Of a stretch of 64,000 bases of DNA, positions 14,871 to 22,166 are shown one piece after another. The first letter of the stretch is position 1, and each line of letters starts with the position of its first letter. This DNA comes from Piscinibacterium candidicorallinum (GTDB lineage Bacteria; Pseudomonadota; Gammaproteobacteria; Burkholderiales; Burkholderiaceae_C). The translations under genes were made by a program, and so were the position numbers. The notes below the pieces were generated by a model. That model worked only from the letters and a program-made list of their open reading frames with translations. It was not told the origin of the DNA and did no database searches. The stretch lies in contig NZ_CP180191.1 in assembly GCF_047549485.1 (NCBI RefSeq), forward strand, positions 2,418,001 to 2,482,000, in the 5' to 3' direction.

Positions 14871-15803
14871 TCAGGCGTTGAAGACCCCGGTGGACAGATA
14901 GCGGTCACCGCGGTCGCAAACGATGAAAACGATCGTCGCATCGCGCACCTCGGCCGCCACGCGCAGCGCCACGCACAGCGCGCCAGCCGCGGAGATGCCG
15001 CAGAAGATGCCCTCGCTGGCCGCCATGCGCCGCGCCATGGCCTCGGCCTCGGTCTGGCTGACGTACTCCAGCCGATCAACCCTGGCCGGCTCATAGATCT
15101 TCGGCAGATACGCTTCCGGCCACTTGCGGATGCCGGGGATGCGCGAGCCATCCTCCGGCTGCGCGCCGACGATCTGCACCGCCGGGTTCTGCTGCTTCAA
15201 GTAGGTCGACACGCCGGTGATCGTGCCAGTCGTCCCCATCGCGCTCACAAAATGCGTGATCCGCCCGCCCGTCTGCTGCCAGATCTCCGGGCCGGTGCCT
15301 TCGATGTGCGCAAGCGGATTGTCCGGGTTGGCGAACTGGTCGAGTACACGGCCCTTGCCTTCGCGCTGCATGCGCTCGGCCAGATCACGCGCGAACTCCA
15401 TGCCCTTGCTCACACCGTCGCCAGCGGCGGGCGTCAGAATCAGCTCGGCGCCGTAGGCTGTCATTGCCGCGCGGCGCTCCACGCTCAGGTCGTCGGGCAT
15501 GATCAGGATCATGCGGTAGCCCTTGATGGCAGCCGCCATCGCCAGGGCAATACCGGTGTTGCCGCTGGTGGCCTCGATCAGCGTGTCGCCGGGCTTGATG
15601 TCACCGCGCGCCTCGGCGCGGCTGATCATCGACATCGCCGGCCGGTCTTTCACCGAGCCTGCCGGGTTGTTGCCCTCCAGCTTGCCCAGGATCACGTTGC
15701 CGCGTGGCGTGCCCAACTCGCCCGGAATGCGCTGCAGGCGCACGAGCGGCGTGTGGCCGATGGTTTGTTCGATGGTGGGGTACTGCGGCTCGGGGCGGGT
15801 CAT
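14871..15803 (-). CDS. cysM: Cysteine synthase B (O-acetylserine sulfhydrylase)
   Basis: A 310-residue fold-type II PLP enzyme that makes cysteine from O-acetylserine and sulfide or thiosulfate. The PLP lysine is Lys52 in NPAGSVKDRP, the substrate loop is TSGNTGIALAMAAAIKGY (79-96), and the phosphate-binding loop is SAMGTTGTITG. EGTGPEIWQQ and DRGDRYLSTGVF are typical. The sequence is nearer CysM than CysK. The start at 15803 is used because it opens MTRPEPQYPTIEQTIGHTPL; the frame extends to 15881, but that part overlaps a terminator. Confidence 0.94.
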   Translation of the reverse strand: MTRPEPQYPTIEQTIGHTPLVRLQRIPGELGTPRGNVILGKLEGNNPAGSVKDRPAMSMISRAEARGDIKPGDTLIEATSGNTGIALAMAAAIKGYRMILIMPDDLSVERRAAMTAYGAELILTPAAGDGVSKGMEFARDLAERMQREGKGRVLDQFANPDNPLAHIEGTGPEIWQQTGGRITHFVSAMGTTGTITGVSTYLKQQNPAVQIVGAQPEDGSRIPGIRKWPEAYLPKIYEPARVDRLEYVSQTEAEAMARRMAASEGIFCGISAAGALCVALRVAAEVRDATIVFIVCDRGDRYLSTGVFNA

Positions 15804-15856
15804 GGGGAAATCGTATCCGAGCTGAACCGCGCGGCTGGCCGATGCGCCCGAAGAAG

Positions 15857-15900
15857 CCCCAAAAGAGAAAGGGCCACACACCCTGCCGGGTGGCGGCCCT
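15857..15900 (-). terminator. Terminator after the helix-hairpin-helix gene
   Basis: On the minus strand GGGCCGCCACCC, loop, GGGTGTGTGGCCC and a T-rich TTTCTCTTTT form a rho-independent terminator between the helix-hairpin-helix gene and cysM. Confidence 0.7.
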
Positions 15901-15947
15901 GTATTGGCTCGCCCCGCGCAGCAGAAAGGCGCGGCGCGGAGTTCACA

Positions 15948-16553
15948 TCACTTCTTCTCGTCTTTCTTGGCTTCGGGCTTGTCGGTCTTCTTTGCGTCCT
16001 TGCTCGCTTCGGCAGCGGCCTTGGGCAGCACGGGACCGCCTGCAGGCGCTGCAGCCTTCGGCGCATCCTTGGCAGCTGGCGCAGCCGGCTTGGGCAACAC
16101 CGGGCCGCCGGGGGTAGCCGTTGCCTTGGGCATGTCCTTGGCAGCCGGGGCCGCGCTGGTGGAAGCTGCGGCCGGGGCGACGGCCGCAGACGCCGCCTTG
16201 GCCGCAGGGGCAGGTGCTGGCGTAGGGGCAGGCATCGTCTTGGCCGCCGGGGCGGCTGCGCTCGCCGCCTTCGCCGGGGCGCCGGCGTAGGACTTGCCGC
16301 CCACGGTCAGGCCGCCTTCGCTCATGGTGACAATGGTCTTGTCGCCCACGCCATCCACGCGGGCACGGAAGTCGGCCCAGTCCTTGAACGGAGCCTTCCT
16401 GCGCTCCTTGATGATGTTCTTGGAAATCGCCGGGCCGATGCCCTTGACGGAGTCCAGCTCCGCTGCGGTGGCGGTGTTCACGTCCACCGCGGCCCAGGCC
16501 AGATTGATGCTCGCGAGCAGGGCGAGCAATGCGAATACCAGTTTCTTCAGCAT
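15948..16553 (-). CDS. Secreted helix-hairpin-helix protein (ComEA-like) with Ala/Pro/Lys-rich tail
   Basis: ATG 16553 follows AGGGA. A signal peptide (MLKKLVFALLALLASINLAWA) precedes one tandem helix-hairpin-helix unit: VDVNTATAAELDSVKGIGPAISKNIIKERR, then FKDWADFRARVDGVG (residues 23-67). This unit binds DNA backbone in ComEA-type uptake proteins. The remaining 120 residues are low complexity, with repeated GGPVLPK segments and a highly charged end (KKTDKPEAKKDEKK). The tail is unusual for ComEA and may attach the protein to DNA or the cell wall. Total 201 residues. Confidence 0.85.
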   Translation of the reverse strand: MLKKLVFALLALLASINLAWAAVDVNTATAAELDSVKGIGPAISKNIIKERRKAPFKDWADFRARVDGVGDKTIVTMSEGGLTVGGKSYAGAPAKAASAAAPAAKTMPAPTPAPAPAAKAASAAVAPAAASTSAAPAAKDMPKATATPGGPVLPKPAAPAAKDAPKAAAPAGGPVLPKAAAEASKDAKKTDKPEAKKDEKK

Positions 16554-16591
16554 GAGAGTCCCTCCGTGGCTGCGGTGCAGTCCGCTTTGAC

Positions 16592-16634
16592 GAAACGGCA
16601 TTCTGCGCCGGCGCGTTGACCCCGGCGCCGTTTC
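16592..16634. terminator. Hairpin between lapB and the helix-hairpin-helix gene
   Basis: GAAACGGC (16592-16599) pairs with GCCGTTTC (16627-16634), and inner CGCCGG/CCGGCG can extend the fold. There is no clear T-run. It probably ends lapB transcription or stabilises its 3' end. Confidence 0.4.
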
Positions 16635-16694
16635 AATTGTGAAGCGATGTGAGCCTGCAGCTGCTCGCGGCGGCGCCCCAGCTGCTCCGTGCGC

Positions 16695-17861
16695 TCAGGG
16701 GCCGACGGGGCTGGCCGCATAGGGCAGCGTGTCCCATTGCTTGCAGCCGGGGCACTGCCAGAAGAAGCGCTGCGCACGGAAACCGCAGTTGCGGCACTCG
16801 TGGCGCTTCTGGCTGCGCAGCATGCCGTTCATCATCTGCGTGATGTGGGCCAGATCCTCGTCGCCATCGCCCTGCATGGTCGCGCGCAGGCGAAGCAGCG
16901 CATGGGCCTGTGACAGGCGTGGCAGGCGCTGCAAGGCCACGCGGGCAAACTCGAGCGCCGCGCTCATCGACCCCGCCGCCTCAAGGCGCTTGATGATCAC
17001 GGCAGCAAGCGCGTCATTGGGCGACGCGTCGAACCAGCTGCGCAGCTGCGCATCCAGCGGCCGCTGGCCCGGTGCGCTGAAGGCCACGTGCTGCGCCGCA
17101 TCGATGTAGGCCTCCACGATCTGCGGCGCAAACTCCGGATGCTCGGCGAGGGTCTGGTCGGCCAGCTCGACGATCCGCGCCCAGGCCTGCTCGGCCGCGG
17201 CGATGCCGATCTCGATCTGAACGATGCGCAGCAGCGCGGCATCGGCAGTGCGCGCGCGAGCCAGCTGCTCGCGCGCGTCCTTGAGGTCCTTGCGCTCGAT
17301 GGCCGCCTCGGCCAGCTCACAGTACAGGTGCGCGATCGTGCGTGACTTGGTGGGCGTGTCCGCGCCGCTGCGCCGCAGGGCGTCGATGCTGAGCTGCCAT
17401 TCACTCTGCAGCTGATAGACCTCGGCCAGAAAACCCGCCGCTTGATCGGCATGCGGTGTGTCGGCCAGGGACTTGAAGGCCGACTCGGCGCGGTCCAGCA
17501 GGCCGGCGCGCAGGTAGTCCTGGGCGAGTGCGAACAAGGCTTGGTCGCGGAATTCGACCGGCAGATCGGCGCGCTCGAGCAGATTGCGATGCAGACGGAT
17601 GGCGCGCTCCATCTCGCCGCGGCGGCGGAACAGGTTGCCCAACGCAAAGTGGAGCTCGATGGTCTCCGGGTCGAGCTTGACGACCTCGATGAAGGCCTCG
17701 ATGGCGCGATCCGGCTGCTCGTTGAGCAGGAAGTTCAGGCCGTTGAAGTAGGAGCGCGGCAGGCGCGCAGATTCACTCAGCAGCTCCTTCAAATCAAAGC
17801 CACGCGCGATCCAGCCCAGGCCGAAGATGACGGGAATGGCCAGCAGCCACCAGGTGTCCAT
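16695..17861 (-). CDS. lapB: Lipopolysaccharide assembly protein B (YciM/LapB)
   Basis: A 388-residue protein with an N-terminal membrane helix (WWLLAIPVIFGLGWIARGF), then tetratricopeptide repeats from about residue 45 (SYFNGLNFLLNEQPDRAIEAF, DPETIELHFALGNLFRRRGEMERAIRLH), and a C-terminal rubredoxin-like knuckle with two CxxC pairs (ECRNCGF and QCPGCKQW). LapB tethers FtsH to degrade LpxC and so balances LPS against phospholipid. It lies 38 bp downstream of lapA, as in many proteobacteria. Length and metal ligands are normal. Confidence 0.95.
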   Translation of the reverse strand: MDTWWLLAIPVIFGLGWIARGFDLKELLSESARLPRSYFNGLNFLLNEQPDRAIEAFIEVVKLDPETIELHFALGNLFRRRGEMERAIRLHRNLLERADLPVEFRDQALFALAQDYLRAGLLDRAESAFKSLADTPHADQAAGFLAEVYQLQSEWQLSIDALRRSGADTPTKSRTIAHLYCELAEAAIERKDLKDAREQLARARTADAALLRIVQIEIGIAAAEQAWARIVELADQTLAEHPEFAPQIVEAYIDAAQHVAFSAPGQRPLDAQLRSWFDASPNDALAAVIIKRLEAAGSMSAALEFARVALQRLPRLSQAHALLRLRATMQGDGDEDLAHITQMMNGMLRSQKRHECRNCGFRAQRFFWQCPGCKQWDTLPYAASPVGP

Positions 17862-17899
17862 GGAGCGTGTTCTTCAGTTCAGCTGAGCGTGGAAGGTCA

Positions 17900-18235
17900 T
17901 CAGGCCCCGGCGCGCTGCGCGTCGTCGTCAGGGCGGGCGCTCGCGCTGGTTGCAGCGCTGCGCAGGCTGTCGGTCGAAACCGCGGGTTGCGCGTCGCGTG
18001 TAGCGCCTCGTGCAGCATGCAACTCGCGGTTCAGGCGGAACAGACGCGGCGCCGTGGCCAGCAGTGCCGTGAGCACGCCCGCACCGAATGCGATCAGCAC
18101 GATCACGATCAGCGGCGCGGTCAGGCTAGCGGTTTCAGTCAAGCGTAGCGTGGCGGTATCGGAATTCTTCAGCGCCACCCAGAACATGAACAGGAACACG
18201 GCCACCCAAAGGGCGTTGGTCAGCAACCTGAGCAT
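17900..18235 (-). CDS. lapA: Lipopolysaccharide assembly protein A (DUF1049)
   Basis: A 111-residue inner-membrane protein from ATG 18235 with GGAGCG upstream. Two membrane helices (about 5-22 and 37-60) flank the DUF1049 motif KNSDTATLRLTE; the cytoplasmic tail contains RLNRELHAARGATRDAQ. It acts with LapB in LPS quality control. The neighbouring lapB confirms the call. Confidence 0.9.
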   Translation of the reverse strand: MLRLLTNALWVAVFLFMFWVALKNSDTATLRLTETASLTAPLIVIVLIAFGAGVLTALLATAPRLFRLNRELHAARGATRDAQPAVSTDSLRSAATSASARPDDDAQRAGA

Positions 18236-18332
18236 GGGCGCTCCGTGGACAGGACGACGGCGGACTCGCAAGCTTTGCGCATGGGCGGCATTCTAGGCGC
18301 AGGCCCAGTGCCTCACGCACCGCGCCGGAACC

Positions 18333-18364
18333 AAAACAAACGGGCCACACATCGTGCAGCCCGT
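18333..18364 (-). terminator. Terminator after ihfB
   Basis: On the minus strand ACGGGC, loop, GCCCGT is followed by TTGTTTTGG. It separates the rpsA-ihfB unit from lapA-lapB. Confidence 0.6.
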
Positions 18365-18412
18365 GGACATCTTGAGAGCTTGTGAGCGACCTTCATCGTG
18401 TCGCGGCGGTGC

Positions 18413-18748
18413 TCAGGCCGCCTTGGCGGTTTCGTCGGGATCCTCATCGCCTTCGCGATGGTCGACCAGCGCGCGCAGGTCCTTGCCGGGCTTGAAGTGC
18501 GGTACGCGCTTCTCAGGCACCACGACCTTCTCGCCACTCTTGGGATTGCGGCCGGTGCGGGCCGGGCGGACATTGAGCGAGAAGCTGCCGAAGCCGCGGA
18601 TCTCGATGCGCTGTCCCTGCGCCAGCGTGGCGCTCATGGCGTCGAGAATGGTCTTGACCGCGTACTCGGCGTCCCGCGTGGAAAGCTGCGGATAGCGCTG
18701 TGCGAGCGCGGCAATCAGTTCGGACTTGGTCAGGTTCTGCTGGGGCAT
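18413..18748 (-). CDS. ihfB: Integration host factor beta subunit
   Basis: A 111-residue HU/IHF-family protein: NLTKSELIAALAQRYPQLSTRDAEYAVKTILDAMS, then the beta-arm RIEIRGFGSFSLNVRPARTGRNPKSGEKVVVPEKRVPHFKPGKDLR, with the DNA-intercalating proline in RTGRNPKSG. IHF bends DNA at promoters and recombination sites. The C-terminal acidic tail (DHREGDEDPDETAKAA) is longer than in E. coli IhfB. It follows rpsA, its common partner. Confidence 0.95.
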   Translation of the reverse strand: MPQQNLTKSELIAALAQRYPQLSTRDAEYAVKTILDAMSATLAQGQRIEIRGFGSFSLNVRPARTGRNPKSGEKVVVPEKRVPHFKPGKDLRALVDHREGDEDPDETAKAA

Positions 18749-18808
18749 GGAGCGCCGAAGAGGAAGATGACGTTCGACCCGGAATCGGTAGAGCCAGGAT
18801 CTGGATCA

Positions 18809-18834
18809 CCGGGGCGCCCTGGCGGGCACCCCGG
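18809..18834. promoter_or_regulatory. GC-rich hairpin in the rpsA-ihfB spacer
   Basis: CCGGGGCGCCC (18809-18819) pairs with GGGCACCCCGG (18824-18834) with one mismatch around TGGC. It lacks a T-run, so partial attenuation or mRNA processing between rpsA and ihfB is more likely than full termination. Confidence 0.45.
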
Positions 18835-18881
18835 CTTCAGTCACAGGCTGTTCGGTTCAGCTTGGGGGCTGGCCTTGCGGC

Positions 18882-20579
18882 TTAGCCCTTGTTGCTGTCG
18901 AGCTTGGCCTTGAGCAGCGCACCGAGGTTGGTGGTGCCGGTGGCCTTTTCTTCCTGCTTGGACATGAAGTCCGCCGTTTCGGCGCTGTCCTTGGCCTTGA
19001 TCGACAACTGGATCGAACGGTTCTTGCGGTCGATGTTGATGATCATGGCTTCGACAGCGTCGCCCACCTTCAGGCGGGTACTGGCGTCTTCCACGCGATC
19101 GCGGGAGATTTCGCTGGCGCGCAGATAGCCCTCGACATCATCGGACAGGGCAATCACGGCACCCTTGGCTTCAACACTCTTGACGGTGCCATTCACCAGT
19201 GCACCCTTGTCATTGACCGAGGCGTAGTTGTTGAACGGGTCGCCTTCCAGCTGCTTGACGCCCAGGCTGATGCGCTCGCGCTCGGTATCGATGGCCAGAA
19301 CAACGGCTTCGAGTTCGTCGCCCTTCTTGAACTTGCGGACGGCTTCCTCGCCCGTGTCGGTCCACGACAGGTCGGACAGGTGCACCAGACCGTCGATGCC
19401 GCCGGGCAGGCCGATGAACACGCCGAAGTCGGTGATCGACTTGATCGCGCCCTTGACCTTGTCACCGCGCTTGTACAGCGCAGAGAACTCTTCCCACGGG
19501 TTGGCGCGGCACTGCTTCATGCCCAGGCTGATGCGGCGACGGTCTTCGTCGATCTCCAGCACCATGACTTCGGTCTCGTCGCCCAGCGACACGACCTTCT
19601 TGGGGTCCACGTTCTTGTTGGTCCAGTCCATTTCGGAGACGTGCACCAGACCTTCGATGCCGTCTTCGATCTCGACGAAGGAGCCGTAGTCGGTCAGGTT
19701 GGTGACCTTGCCGAACAGGCGGGTGCCCACCGGGTAGCGGCGTGCCACGCCGGTCCAGGGATCGTCGCCCATCTGCTTGACGCCCAGGGAGACGCGATTC
19801 TTCTCCTGGTCGAACTTGAGGATCTTGGCGGTGATTTCCTGACCCACGGTAACCACTTCGCTGGGGTGGCGCACACGCTTCCAGGCCAGGTCGGTGATGT
19901 GCAGCAGGCCGTCGATGCCGCCGAGGTCCACGAACGCACCGTACTCGGTGATGTTCTTGACCACGCCCTTGACGATGGAGCCTTCCTTCAGGGTCTCCAT
20001 CAGCTTGGCGCGCTCTTCGCCCATCGTGGCTTCGACCACGGCACGGCGGCTCAGCACCACGTTGTTGCGCTTGCGGTCCAGCTTGATGACCTTGAACTCG
20101 AGGGTCTTGCCCTCGTAGGGGGTCGTGTCCTTGACCGGGCGGGTATCGACCAGCGAACCGGGCAGGAAGGCGCGGATGCCATTGGTCATGACGGTCAGAC
20201 CGCCCTTGACCTTGCCGGTCACGGTGCCGGAGACCAGGTCGCCGGAATCCAGCGCACGCTCCAGGCTGACCCATGCGGCCAGGCGCTTGGCGCGGTCACG
20301 CGACAGGATGGTGTCGCCATAGCCGTTTTCCAGGGCATCAATGGCGACGGTGACGAAATCGCCGATCGCGACTTCGACTTCACCGGCGTCATTGAAGAAT
20401 TCTTCGACGGGGATGAAGGCTTCAGACTTCAGGCCCGCGTTCACGACCACGAAATTCTGGTCGAGACGGACCACCTCGGCGGTGACCACTTCACCGGCGC
20501 GCATGTCAGCGCGCTTGAGGGATTCTTCAAACAGGGCGGCAAAGGATTCGCCGCCAGTGGCAACTTGAGCTTCAGACAT
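18882..20579 (-). CDS. rpsA: 30S ribosomal protein S1
   Basis: A 565-residue protein from ATG 20579 (MSEAQVATGGESFAALFEES). Six S1 RNA-binding repeats follow in order. The first two are the ribosome-binding pair (GEVVTAEVVRLDQNFVVVNAGLKSEAFIP and GDLVSGTVTGKVKGGLTV). The next four are canonical (GVVKNITEYGAFVDLGGIDGLLHITD, GKVTNLTDYGSFVEIEDGIEGLVHVSE, GAIKSITDFGVFIGLPGGIDGLVHLSD, GTVKSVEAKGAVIALSDDVEGYLRASE). S1 brings mRNA to the 30S subunit. cmk, the usual upstream neighbour, is absent here. The frame is open to 20648, but the conserved start is used. Confidence 0.97.
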   Translation of the reverse strand: MSEAQVATGGESFAALFEESLKRADMRAGEVVTAEVVRLDQNFVVVNAGLKSEAFIPVEEFFNDAGEVEVAIGDFVTVAIDALENGYGDTILSRDRAKRLAAWVSLERALDSGDLVSGTVTGKVKGGLTVMTNGIRAFLPGSLVDTRPVKDTTPYEGKTLEFKVIKLDRKRNNVVLSRRAVVEATMGEERAKLMETLKEGSIVKGVVKNITEYGAFVDLGGIDGLLHITDLAWKRVRHPSEVVTVGQEITAKILKFDQEKNRVSLGVKQMGDDPWTGVARRYPVGTRLFGKVTNLTDYGSFVEIEDGIEGLVHVSEMDWTNKNVDPKKVVSLGDETEVMVLEIDEDRRRISLGMKQCRANPWEEFSALYKRGDKVKGAIKSITDFGVFIGLPGGIDGLVHLSDLSWTDTGEEAVRKFKKGDELEAVVLAIDTERERISLGVKQLEGDPFNNYASVNDKGALVNGTVKSVEAKGAVIALSDDVEGYLRASEISRDRVEDASTRLKVGDAVEAMIINIDRKNRSIQLSIKAKDSAETADFMSKQEEKATGTTNLGALLKAKLDSNKG

Positions 20580-20705
20580 TGGGGAACTTTCAATCTCGCC
20601 GCGTCCGATCAGAAGTGGACAGGCGGCGGTGTTGATCAACACGGCCAACGGGCGTCGGCCGCACCTTCTTCCGCAAACCTGTGAATGCGGTCACGGAAGC
20701 CTTCC

Positions 20706-20733
20706 AGTATAGCCGGAAAGCGCTTTGTTTTCA
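20706..20733 (-). promoter_or_regulatory. Probable rpsA promoter
   Basis: Read on the minus strand, TGAAAA (20733-20728) and TATACT (20711-20706) are separated by 16 bp. The -10 is strong, the -35 weak. It leaves a leader of about 120 nt before the rpsA ATG, long enough for the S1 autoregulatory structures known in other proteobacteria. Confidence 0.45.
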
Positions 20734-20798
20734 GAGAGTTAGCTTGGGCGCAGGTCCGATTGACCGACGCTGTCGGCCATTCAAAGAAGAGTTGCGCC

Positions 20799-21497
20799 TC
20801 AGGCAACGCGCGCGGTCGCCAGCCAGCCGCGCATGAGCGCTGTTTCGCGCCCCTCGATCACGTCCAGAAAGGCCTTGGGCGAGGGCAGCTTCTTGAACGC
20901 AACTAGGCCCTGCACGAGGAAGGTATGCAGCCGCTGAAGACCAGCCGCCTTGGCAGGCAGCTCCATCATCTTTACGGTGGGCATGATGAGCGGCAGCTTC
21001 ACCGCCTGCGCCAGCAGCTCGCCGCAGCGGCGCGTCAGGTCGATCTGGCGCTGTCGGTCCGCCGCCCGGCCCATGCTGGCGTAGGCGGTGCCGTAGTTCG
21101 CCTCTGTCAGTGGCAGGCGCAGGCGGACGAGCGTGCGCACCATCTCCACATCCAGTTCGGCAGAGAGCAGATCCAGACTGACGGCGTCTCCGATCGCCTG
21201 CAGCGCCACCTCGGGCAGCAGCTTGGCCAGTGTGGGCACGATGCGCTGCACATCGGCGTCACGCTGCGCCGCCTGATCCGCCGGGCAGTAGAGCTGCTCC
21301 AGAAAGAAGCGGCCAGCCGGTTCGGTGGCGGGATCGGCCAGCTGGTCTGCATAGGTTTGTGCCAGACGCGCGCGCTGCCAGCTCTGTAGTTGCGTCAGCG
21401 ACGCAGCCAGTTCGCCCTCGGCCACGCGCAGTTGTTGCAACGCAGCAAGCTCATTCAGCAGACGGGATTGCCACTCGGCGCGCCAGGCTTTGCTCAT
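20799..21497 (-). CDS. Conserved protein of unknown function (FFLEQLYCPAD type)
   Basis: A 232-residue, mostly helical soluble protein: WQRARLAQTYADQLADPATEPAGRFFLEQLYCPADQAAQRDADVQRIVPTLAKLLP, later LVRLRLPLTEANYGTAYASMG and FLDVIEGRETALMRGWL. I recognise the FFL-x-x-LY-G/C-P-x-D pattern as that of an uncharacterised proteobacterial family but cannot assign a function. It is on the same strand as rpsA, 219 bp upstream, and divergent from the Tat-leader gene. No signal peptide or membrane helix. Confidence 0.8.
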   Translation of the reverse strand: MSKAWRAEWQSRLLNELAALQQLRVAEGELAASLTQLQSWQRARLAQTYADQLADPATEPAGRFFLEQLYCPADQAAQRDADVQRIVPTLAKLLPEVALQAIGDAVSLDLLSAELDVEMVRTLVRLRLPLTEANYGTAYASMGRAADRQRQIDLTRRCGELLAQAVKLPLIMPTVKMMELPAKAAGLQRLHTFLVQGLVAFKKLPSPKAFLDVIEGRETALMRGWLATARVA

Positions 21498-21648
21498 GGA
21501 TGCATTTTAGTGAACACCCGGTACGTCGAGTGCACCGAACCCACCCGCCGCAAGCTGCGCTTGGCAATGACTTTTGCTGCGCCGCGTAGTGACGCACCTC
21601 TAGGAAAGCCAGTCTGCGCGCCTGCGGCACCCTGCAAGAATCGGCCGC

Positions 21649-22158
21649 ATGAATCGCAGACGTTTTCTGGCGGTGGGCGCAGGCAGCGCCGCGCTGCTGG
21701 CGGCCGGGGGCTGGTGGTGGAGCACCCAGAGCGGCCAACCCAAGCGCGCCGCGCTGCAGACCCCGGCCGCGCGCGTGCTGATCACCGCTTTGATCCCGGC
21801 CGTCGTCGGCCAACCAGACGGCAAGCCGCTGGCGGGTGCCGAACTGGCCGCTGCCGCCGACCGCATGCTCGCGACCATGGCCGGGTTGCCGCTGAGCGCA
21901 CAGGACGAACTGGGTGAACTCTTTGGCCTGCTGGACAACAGCGCCTTCCGGCGTCTGGCCGCGGGCATCAGCACGCCCTGGGAGCAGGCCACGCCCGAGG
22001 CGCTTGCGCAGTTTCTGCAGAGCTGGCGCACGCACTCCCTGAGCCTGCTGCAGGTCGGCTACCACGCCCTGCACGATCTGGCGGCGGGCAGCTTCTATGC
22101 CGACCCGTCCACCTGGGGCCCCACCGGCTACCCCGGTCCGCACATCCAATTCTCCTGA
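21649..22158 (+). CDS. Tat-exported small partner of the downstream GMC oxidoreductase
   Basis: A 169-residue protein with a twin-arginine leader (MNRRRFLAVGAGSAALLAAGG), then a helical domain (RVLITALIPAVVG, FGLLDNSAFRRLAAG, WRTHSLSLLQVGYHALHDLAAGSFYADPSTWGPTGYPG). The ending resembles gluconate 2-dehydrogenase subunit-3-type proteins, which pair with FAD-containing GMC subunits and carry them through Tat. The GMC gene starts 8 bp after the stop, supporting a complex exported to the periplasm. Confidence 0.8.
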   Translation: MNRRRFLAVGAGSAALLAAGGWWWSTQSGQPKRAALQTPAARVLITALIPAVVGQPDGKPLAGAELAAAADRMLATMAGLPLSAQDELGELFGLLDNSAFRRLAAGISTPWEQATPEALAQFLQSWRTHSLSLLQVGYHALHDLAAGSFYADPSTWGPTGYPGPHIQFS

Positions 22159-22166
22159 GTACAGCC

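Noticed and set aside
14838..16619. 593-residue plus-strand frame
   Set aside because: It crosses cysM, a terminator and the helix-hairpin-helix gene in antisense; not credible as one protein.
19380..20684. 434-residue frame antisense to rpsA
   Set aside because: rpsA has six clear S1 repeats; the antisense frame mirrors them and has no independent support.
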